Below, one piece after another: positions 41,903 through 51,041 of a stretch of DNA of 64,000 nt. Positions within the stretch are counted from its first letter, which is position 1. Each line of letters starts with the position of its first letter. Under the pieces are notes generated by a model, which was not told the DNA's origin, searched no databases, and saw only the letters and a list, made by a program, of their open reading frames with translations. Both the position numbers and the translations under genes were made by a program. This DNA comes from Streptomyces sp. STR69 (GTDB lineage: Bacteria > Actinomycetota > Actinomycetes > Streptomycetales > Streptomycetaceae), in assembly GCF_024519455.1 (NCBI RefSeq), contig NZ_JALJRY010000019.1, positions 1 to 64,000 of the forward strand. Direction: 5' to 3'.

Positions 41903-43393
41903 ATGGCTTCTACGTCGTCCACGTCATCCACGTCGTCCGTGTCCGGTGCAGCTCAGGTGCTCGTCGCGTCCAATCGCGGCCCGGTCTCGTACGAGGTGGG
42001 CGACGACGGTGCGCTGCACGCCCGGCGCGGGGGCGGCGGACTGGTGTCCGGGCTGTCGGCGATCGGGCCGGACGCGGGGGCGCTGTGGGTGTGCTCGGCG
42101 CTGTCGGAGGGTGACCGGGAGGCGGTACGGCGCGGGGTCGGCGAGGACGGTGTGCGGATGCTCGCCATTCCGGCCGACGTGCACGCCGACGCGTACAACG
42201 GCATCGCCAACTCCGTGCTGTGGTTCGTCCACCACATGCTGTACCAGACCCCGCTGGAGCCGGTCTTCGACGCGGAGTTCCGGCGCCAGTGGGCGTCGTA
42301 CGAGACGTACAACCGGGCGTTCGCCGAGGCGCTGGCCCAGGAGGCGGCCGAGGGCGCGGCGGTGCTGGTGCAGGACTACCACCTGTGTCTGGTCCCCGGG
42401 ATGCTCCGTGAACTCCGCCCCGACCTGCGGATCGGGCACTTCTCGCACACGCCGTGGGCGCCGGCGGAGTACTTCGCGATGCTTCCGGACGACATCCGGG
42501 TGCGGCTGATGGAGGGGCTGCTCGGGGCGGACCGGGTGGCGTTCCTGACCTGGCGGTGGGCGACGGCGTTCGAGAACTGCGTGCAGGGGCTCGACCCGTA
42601 CAGGTGGCTTCCCCTGTGGCCGTCGGGTGCTCCCCGCTCCATCGAGCACCTGGAGAAGGAGCGGGTCACCCGCAAAACGCTCATCGGTGTCCACGGGCTC
42701 GGCGCCGACGCCGAGTTCCTGCACGCGCGCTCGCACCAGGAGGACGTCGAGGAACGGATGGCCGCCCTGCGCGAGGAGATCGGCGAGGGCCGCAGGACCA
42801 TCGTCCGGGTGGACCGCACCGAGCTCTCGAAGAACATCGTGCGCGGCCTGCTGGCGTACCGCCAACTCCTCGACGACCACCCGGAGTTGCTGGAACAGGT
42901 CGTGCACGTGGCCTTCGCCTACCCGTCCCGGCAGGACCTCGCCGTCTACCGCGACTACACCGCCGAGGTGCAGCGGCTCGCGGACGAGATCAACTCGCAG
43001 TACGGGACGCCCGGTTGGACTCCGGTCGTGCTCCACGTCAAGGACGACTTCGCGCGCTCGCTGGCCGCGTACCGCCTCGCCGACGTGGCCCTCGTCAACC
43101 CCATCCGCGACGGCATGAACCTCGTCGCCAAGGAAGTTCCGGTCGTCTCCGACGAGGGCTGCGTGCTGGTCCTGTCCCGGGAGGCGGGCGCGTTCCAGGA
43201 ACTGGGCAAGGACGCGATCGCCGTCAACCCGTACGACGTGATCGCCACGGCCGCCGCCCTCCACGAGGCCCTGACGATGCCGGCCGAGGAACGCGCCGAG
43301 CGGACAAAGAGGTTGGCCGTGGCGGCCACGGCGCTCCCCCCGGCCCAGTGGTTCCTGGACCAGCTGAACGCCTTGCGCGATCAGGCGAGTTGA
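41903..43393 (+). CDS. otsA: Trehalose-6-phosphate synthase
   Basis: A 496-residue GT20 enzyme that joins glucose from a nucleotide sugar to glucose 6-phosphate. Conserved parts are VASNRGPVSYEV, GGGGLVSGLS, VQDYHLCLVPGMLRELRP, FSHTPWAPAEYF, VDRTELSKNIVRGLLAY (phosphate-binding RxxxxKN) and NPIRDGMNLVAKE. The start lies after a serine/threonine-rich leader; an upstream TTG at 41894 is less likely. The phosphatase gene converges on it with a 13-bp overlap. Confidence 0.92.
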   Translation: MASTSSTSSTSSVSGAAQVLVASNRGPVSYEVGDDGALHARRGGGGLVSGLSAIGPDAGALWVCSALSEGDREAVRRGVGEDGVRMLAIPADVHADAYNGIANSVLWFVHHMLYQTPLEPVFDAEFRRQWASYETYNRAFAEALAQEAAEGAAVLVQDYHLCLVPGMLRELRPDLRIGHFSHTPWAPAEYFAMLPDDIRVRLMEGLLGADRVAFLTWRWATAFENCVQGLDPYRWLPLWPSGAPRSIEHLEKERVTRKTLIGVHGLGADAEFLHARSHQEDVEERMAALREEIGEGRRTIVRVDRTELSKNIVRGLLAYRQLLDDHPELLEQVVHVAFAYPSRQDLAVYRDYTAEVQRLADEINSQYGTPGWTPVVLHVKDDFARSLAAYRLADVALVNPIRDGMNLVAKEVPVVSDEGCVLVLSREAGAFQELGKDAIAVNPYDVIATAAALHEALTMPAEERAERTKRLAVAATALPPAQWFLDQLNALRDQAS

Positions 43394-44253
43394 GCGGCGA
43401 GAGCCGACAGCAGGCCCACAACCCCCGCCGCGCCGTCCACCACCAGGTCCGCGCGTTCGCGTAGTTCTGTCACCTCGTCGTTGCCGCTGCACACGAGCAG
43501 GCCGGGGAGACCGTCGGAGCGGAGTTTCTCGACGGCGGCGAAGGCGGGGAGGTCGCCGAGGTCGTCGCCGGCGTAGAGGACGGACTCGGCGCCCGTCTCG
43601 CGGAGGTAGTCGGCCAGCGCTACGCCCTTGTCCATGCCCGGCGGGCGCAACTCCAGGACCAGGCGGCCCGGTTCGACGATCAGTCCGTGTCGGGTGGCGA
43701 GGTCGGTGAGGGGGGCGCGGAGGGCCTCGAAGGCGGCCTGGGGGTCCGTGGCGCGGCGGGTGTGGACGGCGAGGGCGCGGCCCTTCTCCTCGATCCAGGT
43801 GCCCTGCCAGGCGCCGATCCGGTCGAGGAAGCCCGGGAGTTCGGCGCGGACGGCGGCCACACCCGGGTGCTGGGCGGGGGCGCTGACGGTGCTGGTGACC
43901 GCGTCCCAGCGTTCGGTGCCGTAGTGGCCGAGGACGACGAGGTGTTCCAGGCCCCGGACGCCCGCGAAGCCGCCGTTGCGGACCGCCACGCCCGCCGGGC
44001 GGCCGGTGATCACGGCGACGGAGGCGACCTTCGGGGCGAGGGCGGCCAGCGCGGGCACCGCGCCCGGGTGCGCGCGGGCCTGCTCGGGGTCCGCGACGAT
44101 CGGTGCGAGCGTGCCGTCGAAGTCGAGCCCGATCACCGCGGCGGAGGGGCGCGCGAGGATCGCTTCCAGGCCCTCACGCCCGGCGGCGGTGCGAGGGGTC
44201 GGCAGTACGTCCGGGGGACGGACGGGATCGGTGGAGTCCTCAGGGCTGCCCAT
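43381..44253 (-). CDS. otsB: Trehalose-6-phosphate phosphatase
   Basis: A 290-residue HAD phosphatase that frees trehalose from trehalose 6-phosphate. Motif I is GLDFDGTLAPIV near residue 41, motif II VAVITGRPAG, and the late motif LYAGDDLGDLPAF with the metal aspartates. The ELRPPGMDKGVAL stretch is typical of OtsB. It is on the opposite strand to otsA, tail to tail, so the two are not one operon. Confidence 0.92.
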   Translation of the reverse strand: MGSPEDSTDPVRPPDVLPTPRTAAGREGLEAILARPSAAVIGLDFDGTLAPIVADPEQARAHPGAVPALAALAPKVASVAVITGRPAGVAVRNGGFAGVRGLEHLVVLGHYGTERWDAVTSTVSAPAQHPGVAAVRAELPGFLDRIGAWQGTWIEEKGRALAVHTRRATDPQAAFEALRAPLTDLATRHGLIVEPGRLVLELRPPGMDKGVALADYLRETGAESVLYAGDDLGDLPAFAAVEKLRSDGLPGLLVCSGNDEVTELRERADLVVDGAAGVVGLLSALAAQLA

Positions 44254-44315
44254 ACATCGACCCTATCCGGGCGGAGCCGACCGCACCCCTCGCCCACCGC
44301 CGCTCGGCCGGACCC

Positions 44316-44567
44316 TCACCTCTCCGAACGCCGCGTCTCACGGACCCGTCTCAGCCTGTTCACCGTGACCGGGTCGTGGGCGAGCGCCCGTTCGTCGTCC
44401 AGCAGGGCGTTGAGCAGCTGGTAGTAGCGCACGGGGGCCAGGCCCAGTTCCTCGCGTATCGCGCGCTCCTTCGCGCCGGGGCCCGGGAAGCCGCGGCGCT
44501 CCAGCGCGAGGATGTCCTGTTCCCTCCGGTGCAGCGCGGGAAGCCGCGGGGGCCGGTCCTTGTCCAT
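44316..44567 (-). CDS. DUF3263 family protein
   Basis: An 83-residue protein with HRREQDILALERRGF, PGAKERAIREELGLAPVRYY and LLDDERALAHDP, the pattern of the actinobacterial DUF3263 family. The helices look like a small HTH, so DNA binding is possible but unproven. It is upstream of otsB on the same strand, 62 bp away. Confidence 0.8.
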   Translation of the reverse strand: MDKDRPPRLPALHRREQDILALERRGFPGPGAKERAIREELGLAPVRYYQLLNALLDDERALAHDPVTVNRLRRVRETRRSER

Positions 44568-44616
44568 GCCCTGCACCGTAGCCCCCGCCACTGACAGCGG
44601 CCCCGGTCTCCTGCTT

Positions 44617-44715
44617 CTACGCCTGGACGAGCGCGTCCCAGTACTTCAGCGAACTGTTGGACGCGGAGTCGCCGTGGTCGAGGCCGCAGCCGCCGCCTTT
44701 GCTGTCGTGACGTTC
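44617..44715 (-). pseudogene. Possible C-terminal remnant of a lost gene
   Basis: A minus-strand stretch reading HDSKGGGCGLDHGDSASNSS and then LKYWDALVQA, ending in TAG, has the strong G/C third-position bias of real coding sequence. There is no start codon or coding-like sequence upstream; the DasR-like sites of the divergent ROK gene begin right there. It looks like the tail of a decayed gene. The parent family is not recognised. Confidence 0.35.
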
Positions 44716-44729
44716 GCTCCGCGAACCCG

Positions 44730-44763
44730 TAAGGTCTACACCACGTAAGTGGACTAGACCTCT
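44730..44763. promoter_or_regulatory. DasR-like operators upstream of the ROK-nagA operon
   Basis: AGTGGACTAGACCTCT (44748-44763) matches AGTGGTCTAGACCACT at 14 of 16 positions. A weaker site, TAAGGTCTACACCACG (44730-44745), matches at 11. They lie 28 bp before the ROK gene. nagA-type genes are established DasR targets in Streptomyces. Confidence 0.75.
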
Positions 44764-44791
44764 CGCGGGTAGACGGGCCACACTGTCCCCC

Positions 44792-45736
44792 GTGAGACAT
44801 GTCATCGCCCTCGACGTGGGCGGCACCGGGATGAAAGCCGCCCTAGTGGGCGCCGACGGCGAGCTGCTGCACCGGGCCCGCCGGGCGACCGGCCGCGAGC
44901 GCGGACCGGACGCGGTCGTCGAGCACATCCTCGGCTTCGCCGCCGAGCTGCGCGCGTACGGCGAGGAGCACTACGGCGAGCCCGCGTCCGCCGCCGGAGT
45001 CGCCGTCCCCGGCATCGTCGACGCCGAGCGGGGCATCGCCGCCTACTCGGCCAACCTCGGCTGGCGCGACGTACCCCTGCGCGATCTGCTCGCCGCCCGC
45101 CTCGGCGGTGTCCCGGTCGCCCTCGGCCACGACGTGCGCACCGGCGGCCTCGCCGAGGGCCGGATCGGCGCGGGCAAGGGCGCCGACCGCTTCCTGTTCG
45201 TGCCGCTGGGCACCGGGATAGCGGGCGCGATCGGCATCGACGGCCGGGTGGAGGCGGGCGCGCACGGCTTCGCGGGCGAGATCGGCCACATCGTCGTACG
45301 ACCCGGCGGTGCTCCCTGCCCCTGCGGCCAGACCGGCTGCCTGGAGCGGTACGCGTCCGCGGCGGCCGTGACCGAGGAGTGGGCGGCCGTTTCCGGCGAC
45401 CCCGGGGCGGACGCGGCGGACTGCGCCAAGGCGGTCGCTTCCGGGGACCCCCGCGCGGAAAAGGTCTGGCAGGAAGCCGTCGACGCCCTCGCCGACGGCC
45501 TGGTCACCGCCCTCACCCTCCTGGACCCCCGCACGATCATCATCGGTGGCGGCCTGGCCGAGGCGGGGGAAACCTTGTTCACACCACTGCGGGACGCCGT
45601 CCGGCGCAGGGTCACTTTCCAGAAGCTGCCGTCCGTCGTCCCGGCAGCCCTGGGCGACACAGCGGGATGCCTAGGTGCCGGGCTACTGGCCTGGGATCTC
45701 CTCACATCAACCGACCGCACGGAGGTAACGCCCTAA
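44792..45736 (+). CDS. ROK family sugar kinase, probably N-acetylglucosamine kinase
   Basis: A 314-residue kinase. ATP-binding ALDVGGTGMKAALV at the start, LGTGIAGAIGIDG near residue 143, and the zinc motif CPCGQTGCLERYAS near 170 are ROK signatures. It is immediately followed by nagA (one-base overlap TAATG) and preceded by DasR-like sites, so GlcNAc is the likely substrate, giving GlcNAc 6-phosphate for NagA. The GTG start has no strong ribosome site. Confidence 0.85.
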   Translation: MRHVIALDVGGTGMKAALVGADGELLHRARRATGRERGPDAVVEHILGFAAELRAYGEEHYGEPASAAGVAVPGIVDAERGIAAYSANLGWRDVPLRDLLAARLGGVPVALGHDVRTGGLAEGRIGAGKGADRFLFVPLGTGIAGAIGIDGRVEAGAHGFAGEIGHIVVRPGGAPCPCGQTGCLERYASAAAVTEEWAAVSGDPGADAADCAKAVASGDPRAEKVWQEAVDALADGLVTALTLLDPRTIIIGGGLAEAGETLFTPLRDAVRRRVTFQKLPSVVPAALGDTAGCLGAGLLAWDLLTSTDRTEVTP

Positions 45737-46947
45737 TGGCACCCAACCCAGGGGCGCGGGGAACTGCGCGACCAGCCACCACGCACCCGCAGCCCGCAAC
45801 GGCCAATGCGCCCCTGATCCTCTCCGGTGCCGACGTGGTCCTGCCCACCGGGACGGTCAAGGGCGGCCGGGTGATCGTCGACGGCACCCGCATCATCGGC
45901 GCGGCCCCCGAGAACGCACAGGTCATCGACGTCACCGGCCACTGGCTGGTACCCGGCTTCGTCGACCTGCACAACCACGGCGGCGGCGGAGCCTCCTTCA
46001 CCTCCGGCACGGTCGAGGACGTCCTCAAGGGCATCCACACCCACCGCCTGCACGGCACGACCACCCTCGTCGCCTCGACCGTCACCGGCGAGATGGACTT
46101 CCTGACCCACCGCGCCGGCCTCCTCTCCGAGCTGGCCGAGCAGGGCGACCTCGCCGGCATCCACTTCGAGGGCCCGTTCATCTCACCGTGCCGCAAGGGC
46201 GCGCACTCCGAGGCGCTGCTGCGCGAGCCGGACCCGGCGGACGTGCGCAAGCTGGTCGACGCGGCGCGCGGCAGCGCCAGAATGGTCACCCTCGCGACCG
46301 AACTCCCGGGCGGCCTCGACTCCGTACGGCTGCTCGTCGAACACGGCGTGATCGCGGCGATCGGGCACACGGACGCGTCGTACGAGCAGACGGTGGAGGC
46401 GATCGACGCGGGCGCGACGGTCGCCACGCATCTGTACAACGCGATGCCGCAGCTCGGTCACCGCGAGCCCGGCCCGATCGCGGCGCTTCTCGAAGACGAG
46501 CGCGTCACCGTCGAGTTGATCAACGACGGTACGCATCTGCACCCGGCGTCCCTGGAGTTGGCGTTCCATCACGCGGGCGCGGGCCGGGTGGCGTTCATCA
46601 CGGACGCGATGGACGCGGCGGGCTTCGGAGACGGCCGGTACATGCTCGGCCCGTTGGAGGTCGAGGTGAGCGAGGGTGTGGCGCGGCTGGTGGAGGGCGG
46701 TTCGATCGCGGGCTCGACGCTGACCCTGGACCGGGCCTTCAAGCGTTCGGTGACGGTCGACCGGCTGCCGGTGGAGGACGTGGTCGCCGCGATCTCGGCC
46801 AATCCGGCCAAGCTGCTGGGGAGTTACGGCGAGATCGGCTCGTTGGAGCCGGGCAAGTACGCCGACCTGGTGGTTCTTGACCATCAATTCGACCTCAAGG
46901 GCGTAATGCGCCGGGGCGAATGGGTGCTCGATCCCCAACTGGGGTGA
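45736..46947 (+). CDS. nagA: N-acetylglucosamine-6-phosphate deacetylase
   Basis: A 403-residue amidohydrolase that removes acetate from GlcNAc 6-phosphate. Metal and substrate motifs are VDLHNHGGGG, GIHFEGPFIS, GHTDASYEQT, THLYNAMPQ and FITDAMDAAG. The ATG overlaps the ROK stop and has GGAGG 11 bases upstream. The first 25 residues are mostly the translation of a repeat of family B and precede the normal family start (LILSGADVVLPTGTVKGGRV), so they are an added tail. Also feeds GlcN 6-phosphate to central metabolism. Confidence 0.93.
   Translation: MAPNPGARGTARPATTHPQPATANAPLILSGADVVLPTGTVKGGRVIVDGTRIIGAAPENAQVIDVTGHWLVPGFVDLHNHGGGGASFTSGTVEDVLKGIHTHRLHGTTTLVASTVTGEMDFLTHRAGLLSELAEQGDLAGIHFEGPFISPCRKGAHSEALLREPDPADVRKLVDAARGSARMVTLATELPGGLDSVRLLVEHGVIAAIGHTDASYEQTVEAIDAGATVATHLYNAMPQLGHREPGPIAALLEDERVTVELINDGTHLHPASLELAFHHAGAGRVAFITDAMDAAGFGDGRYMLGPLEVEVSEGVARLVEGGSIAGSTLTLDRAFKRSVTVDRLPVEDVVAAISANPAKLLGSYGEIGSLEPGKYADLVVLDHQFDLKGVMRRGEWVLDPQLG
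45751..45782. repeat. Intergenic repeat family B, copy 3, inside the nagA 5' end
   Basis: GGGGCGCGGGGAACTGCGCG followed by ACCAGCCACCAC matches the other two copies with one change. Here the repeat lies downstream of the nagA ATG and is read as GARGTARPATTH. Confidence 0.75.
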
Positions 46948-47025
46948 TGTGTCCGGCTGTTGAGGGTGGCGGTCGTCCTGCGAAAATGGGACGACCGCCA
47001 ATTCGTCTTCGGGGGAGGTCGCCCG

Positions 47026-47955
47026 GTGATTCTCACGGTCACACTGAACACCGCGCTCGACATCACCTACCGGGTACGGGAGTTGCGGCCGCACGGCACG
47101 CACCGCGTCTCCGAGGTGACCGAGCGGCCCGGCGGCAAGGGGCTGAACGTGGCCCGGGTGCTGGCCGCCCTCGGCCACGAGGTGACGGTGACCGGGTTCA
47201 CGGGCGGCGCCACCGGGCGGGTCGTACAGGAGCAACTCGCCGGTACGCCGGGTGTGTTGGACGCGCTGGTCCCGGTATCCGGGGCCACCCGGCGTACGAC
47301 GGCGATCGTGGACGAGCTGACCGGTGACACGACTCAACTCAACGAGCCCGGCCCGACGGTCACTTCGGCGGAGTGGTCGGCGTTCCAGGAGACGTACGGC
47401 GACCTGTTGGGCGGGGTGTCGGCGGTGGCCCTGTGCGGGAGTCTGCCGCCCGGGGTGCCGGTGGGCGCGTACGCGGGTCTGGTCCGGACGGCGCGGGCCG
47501 CCGGAGTGCCCGTGCTGCTGGACACCAGCGGTGAACCCCTGCGGCGCGGGGTCGCCGCACGCCCCGACATCGTCAAGCCCAACGCCGACGAACTGGCCGA
47601 ACTCACCGGCTCCCACGACCCGTTGCGGGCCACGCAGGACGCCCGGCGCCGGGGCGCCCGTACGGTCGTCGCCTCGCTGGGCGTGCGGGGACTGCTCGCG
47701 GCGACCCCGGAGGGCGACTGGCACGCGACGCCTCCGGCGCGGGTGCACGGCAATCCGACCGGCGCGGGCGACTCCGTGGTCGCGGGCCTGCTGTCGGGAC
47801 TGGTGGAACGCCTGCCCTGGCCGGACCGGCTGGCACGGGCCGTGGCCCTGTCGGCGGCGACCGTACTGGCGCCGGTGGCGGGCGAGTTCGACCGCCCGGC
47901 CTACGAGGAACTGCTGGGACGGGTCGCGGTGACGGGGGACGCCACGGCGGCCTAG
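47026..47955 (+). CDS. 1-phosphofructokinase-like PfkB family kinase
   Basis: A 309-residue ribokinase-fold sugar-phosphate kinase. It starts VILTVTLNTALDITYRV, with RPGGKGLNVARVLAALGH near residue 40 and the catalytic GNPTGAGDSVVAG near 247, the FruK/LacC pattern. The GTG at 47026 has GGAGG seven bases upstream. It follows nagA by 78 bp, so its substrate may be fructose 1-phosphate, tagatose 6-phosphate or an amino-sugar product; sequence does not decide. Confidence 0.85.
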   Translation: MILTVTLNTALDITYRVRELRPHGTHRVSEVTERPGGKGLNVARVLAALGHEVTVTGFTGGATGRVVQEQLAGTPGVLDALVPVSGATRRTTAIVDELTGDTTQLNEPGPTVTSAEWSAFQETYGDLLGGVSAVALCGSLPPGVPVGAYAGLVRTARAAGVPVLLDTSGEPLRRGVAARPDIVKPNADELAELTGSHDPLRATQDARRRGARTVVASLGVRGLLAATPEGDWHATPPARVHGNPTGAGDSVVAGLLSGLVERLPWPDRLARAVALSAATVLAPVAGEFDRPAYEELLGRVAVTGDATAA

Positions 47956-47956
47956 G

Positions 47957-48913
47957 TCAGCCGTTCACCAGGTACAGCTGGTCGAAGTTGACGTCGCACT
48001 GGTCGCCCTGCTCGCAGGAGATCTTGACGGTGTTGGTGCCCTTGTTGAGCTGGACGGACGCCCAGGTCTCCGTCCAGCCCTTCTCGTAGTCGCCCTCGGC
48101 GGCCTTCGCGAAGTTGCCCAGGTTGAGCGGGCGGGACTGGGCCGTGCCGTTGATCGTGAGGGTGGCGGTGGCGTCCTTGCCGGGTACGCCGTAGTTGACG
48201 TAGAGGCGGTAGCTGCCGCTCTTCGTGATGCCGCTCACGTTCCAGGTCAGGGTCGCGCCGACCGCGTTGAAGCCGGACACATAGACACCGCCTGCGGCTT
48301 TGGCGCCGTCGACGTCGGATGCCGTGGTGGCGCCACCGCCCAGCAGCAGGGCCTTGGCGTCGATCTTCGGCAGTTCCGCCGCGTCCGACGCGCTGCTGCT
48401 CGGCGACGGACTCGACGAAGCACTCTGGGAAGCCGAAGGCGTCGACCCCGCCTGGTCGCCCGTCTTGGTGTCGCCGTTGCCGTTCATCATCGCCACGCTG
48501 ATGCCGATGACCACCGCGGCGACGACCGCGATCGCACCGATCAGCAGACCCTTGGTGTTGGGACCGCGGCCCCGGCCGCCGCCGCGACCGCCGTCGTAGG
48601 ACGGGGGCGGCTGGGTGGGCGGGGCGCCGAAGGCCTCCGGGGCCTGGTAGTGCGCGTTCGGCTGGGCGCCGTAGGCCTGCTGCTGCGGGACGGTCTGGCC
48701 GTACGGCTGCTGGTACTGCGCGGTGGGGGCGGCGGCCGGCTGGCCGCCGTACTGGCGCTCGCCGACCGCGCGCACCCGGTTGACGGAACCCGGGTAGCCG
48801 TAACCACCGCCGCCGGACGGCGGCTGGGCGCCGTTGGCCTGGCCATCGGCGTACAGATAGCCGAACGGGTCGTCATCCTCGGGCGTGCTCGCGCCGTTGT
48901 TGCCGGGCGTCAT
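47957..48913 (-). CDS. Membrane-anchored carbohydrate-binding protein (CBM35-like)
   Basis: A 318-residue protein. A long cytoplasmic, Pro/Gln/Gly/Tyr-rich low-complexity region (residues 1-130) is followed by one membrane segment (LLIGAIAVVAAVVIGISVA), a Ser-rich linker and an outer β-sandwich. That domain (YVSGFNAVGATLTWNV, YRLYVNYGVPGKDATATLTI, NFDQLYLVNG) is like CBM6/35 modules. The ATG at 48913 follows GAGGAG; the upstream extension is unlikely. It may hold wall or extracellular sugars. Convergent with the PfkB gene. Confidence 0.7.
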   Translation of the reverse strand: MTPGNNGASTPEDDDPFGYLYADGQANGAQPPSGGGGYGYPGSVNRVRAVGERQYGGQPAAAPTAQYQQPYGQTVPQQQAYGAQPNAHYQAPEAFGAPPTQPPPSYDGGRGGGRGRGPNTKGLLIGAIAVVAAVVIGISVAMMNGNGDTKTGDQAGSTPSASQSASSSPSPSSSASDAAELPKIDAKALLLGGGATTASDVDGAKAAGGVYVSGFNAVGATLTWNVSGITKSGSYRLYVNYGVPGKDATATLTINGTAQSRPLNLGNFAKAAEGDYEKGWTETWASVQLNKGTNTVKISCEQGDQCDVNFDQLYLVNG

Positions 48914-49066
48914 CCCTAGGTACTCCTCAACAGGTGCGGGTGCGGGTACGTCAGCTTCAGATGCGTCTTCGATTGCGTCTTCGATACGTCTGGAGAACTG
49001 CGAGCCTACCCGCTCCGCGTAGTCCAAACAGGTGACTCGGACGGCATCACAACGCTGACCTGGAGA

Positions 49067-50725
49067 TCATCCCGCGCGTCTGTGCTGTTTGGGACGAGAT
49101 CGTTTCTCGATGTACATCCGTTCGTCAGCGGACTTCAACACCTCGTCCGCCGTCATGCCGCAGTGGGCCCACCCGATGCCGAAACTGGCCCCGACCCGCA
49201 TGGCCCGGCCGTCGACCCGGATGGGCTGGATGATCTCGTTCCGCAGGCGTACGGCGAGGTCGGCGGCGTCGGCCTTGCCGAGTCCGTCGGCGAGGACGAC
49301 GAACTCGTCGCCGCCGAGCCGGGCCACCGTGTCGCCGTCGCGCACGGCCCGGCCGAGCCGCCGGGCGACCTCGATGAGGACCGCGTCACCCGCGTTGTGC
49401 CCGAACCGGTCGTTGATCGACTTGAAGCCGTCGAGGTCGCAGAAGAGGACCGCGAGCCCCTTGGTGCCGTCGTCGCGCTCGCCCTCGGGGGCGATGGTGT
49501 GGACGTGGTGGTCGTAGGCGCCGAGGAGGTCGGCGCCGGGGGGGTAGTCGAAGCCGTGGCCGTTCGCGTCGTAGGCCGGATGTCCGTACGCGGCGTCGAG
49601 GGACTCGACCTCGCCGGGGAACGCGGACTGCGGGCGCTGACAGAGTCGCGAGGAGAGGCGGGGGCGCAGTTCCGCCGAGTTCGGCAGGCCGGTGAGCGCG
49701 TCGTGCGCGGCGCGGTGGGCGAGCTGCAGCTCGCGGCGCTTGCGGTCCTCTATGTCCTCGACGTGGGAGAGGAGGAAGCGCGGTCCGTCGGCGGCGTCGG
49801 CGACGACGGAGTTGCGGAGCGAGACCCAGACGTAGGTGCCGTCCCGGCGGCCGAGGCGGAGTTCCGCTCGTCCGCCCTCCGCCGAGGTTCTCAGCAGGGT
49901 GCCTATGTCCTCGGGGTGGACGAGGTCCGAGAAGGAGTAACGGCGCATCGCGGAGGCGGGGCGGCCCAGGAGGCGGCACAGGGCGTCGTTGCTCCGCAGT
50001 ATTCGGCCGTGCTGGTCGCCGCCCATCTCGGCTATCGCCATGCCGGAGGGGGCGTACTCGAAGGCCTGCCGGAAGCTCTCCTCGCTTGCGCGCAGGGCCT
50101 GTTGCTCGCGTTCGAGTCTGACAAGTGCGCGTTGCATATTCGCACGTAGACGCGCGTTGCTGATCGCGATGGCGGCCTGGAAGGCGTACATCTGGAGCGC
50201 TTCGCGCCCCCATGCGCCGGGCCTGCGGCCGTTGCGCGGCCGGTCCACGGACAGGACGCCGATCAGTTCGCCGCACGAGCCGCCGGAGACGCCGGGCGTG
50301 TACATGGGCGCGAACAACCGGTCGGAGGGGTGCCACTCGTCCTCGAAGCGGGGGGCGGGGCCGTCGGTGTACCACTGCGGCACGTCGTCCTCGTCGAGGA
50401 CCCAGCCCTCGGTGTGCGGTATGAACCGCAGGTCGCCCCAGTCCTCGCCCATGCCGAGCCGGCGCTCCCAGGAGGCGCGGGAGCCGACCCGGCCGGTGAT
50501 GAGCGCCTCGGCGGCGGAGTTGCCGGAGAAGGCGGCGACCACCAGGTCGCCGTCGGGGCGCACGAGGTTGACGCACGCCAGCTCGTACCCGAGGCCGTTG
50601 ACCACGCCGTCGGCGACGGTCTGCAGGGTGTCCGCCAGGCTGCGGGCGGTGTTCATGTCCGCCATGACCGTATGCAGTTGCCGCAGGTTCTCAAGACGGA
50701 CGTAGGGTTCCGACTCGGTCTCCAT
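49067..50725 (-). CDS. cdgB: Diguanylate cyclase with GAF and PAS domains (CdgB-like)
   Basis: A 552-residue enzyme that makes cyclic di-GMP. Residues 20-210 form a GAF domain, 215-345 a PAS domain (SFRQAFEYAPSGMAIAEMGG) and 350-545 the GGDEF domain with FCDLDGFKSINDRFGHNAGD and an intact ARLGGDEFVV active site. No EAL or HD-GYP domain is present. Domain order and context match CdgB of S. coelicolor, which affects development and is a BldD target. GGGGGGAGGG precedes the ATG. Confidence 0.9.
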   Translation of the reverse strand: METESEPYVRLENLRQLHTVMADMNTARSLADTLQTVADGVVNGLGYELACVNLVRPDGDLVVAAFSGNSAAEALITGRVGSRASWERRLGMGEDWGDLRFIPHTEGWVLDEDDVPQWYTDGPAPRFEDEWHPSDRLFAPMYTPGVSGGSCGELIGVLSVDRPRNGRRPGAWGREALQMYAFQAAIAISNARLRANMQRALVRLEREQQALRASEESFRQAFEYAPSGMAIAEMGGDQHGRILRSNDALCRLLGRPASAMRRYSFSDLVHPEDIGTLLRTSAEGGRAELRLGRRDGTYVWVSLRNSVVADAADGPRFLLSHVEDIEDRKRRELQLAHRAAHDALTGLPNSAELRPRLSSRLCQRPQSAFPGEVESLDAAYGHPAYDANGHGFDYPPGADLLGAYDHHVHTIAPEGERDDGTKGLAVLFCDLDGFKSINDRFGHNAGDAVLIEVARRLGRAVRDGDTVARLGGDEFVVLADGLGKADAADLAVRLRNEIIQPIRVDGRAMRVGASFGIGWAHCGMTADEVLKSADERMYIEKRSRPKQHRRAG

Positions 50726-50832
50726 ACTCGCCCTCCCCCCGAGACCTCGCAGCGAATCAAGGGTCTTCTTCCCCGCCACTGAATCACAGCGCGCTGCCCA
50801 CTCGGTACACAGGGTCAACAATTACTACCCCT

Positions 50833-50848
50833 TGTGACTCAAGTCACA
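50833..50848. promoter_or_regulatory. Palindrome between cdgB and the flavin reductase gene
   Basis: TGTGACT-CA-AGTCACA is a perfect inverted repeat about 110 bp before cdgB. cdgB of S. coelicolor is bound by BldD, whose sites are TnAC/GTnA-type pseudopalindromes; this one has similar halves but a shorter centre, so the match is uncertain. Confidence 0.45.
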
Positions 50849-51041
50849 GCGGAAGATGAACAATTGAGTGGAGTTTCTGCATTTTCCCTGTGCGTTTACT
50901 GAACGCAAACTTTGTGGGTGTGTGGACATGATGCACGACGATGTTCCGTCGCGTGGGTCATTGGTCCTAGGACCCCGTGAGGATCCTGTCGGGACCGAAG
51001 TCCGATGCGGTGCGCGGTACTCGGAGATTAGCGTTCCCGGC

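Noticed and set aside
44730..44745. Second DasR box considered as a full site
   Set aside because: Only 11 of 16 positions match, so it is reported as weak support rather than a separate operator.
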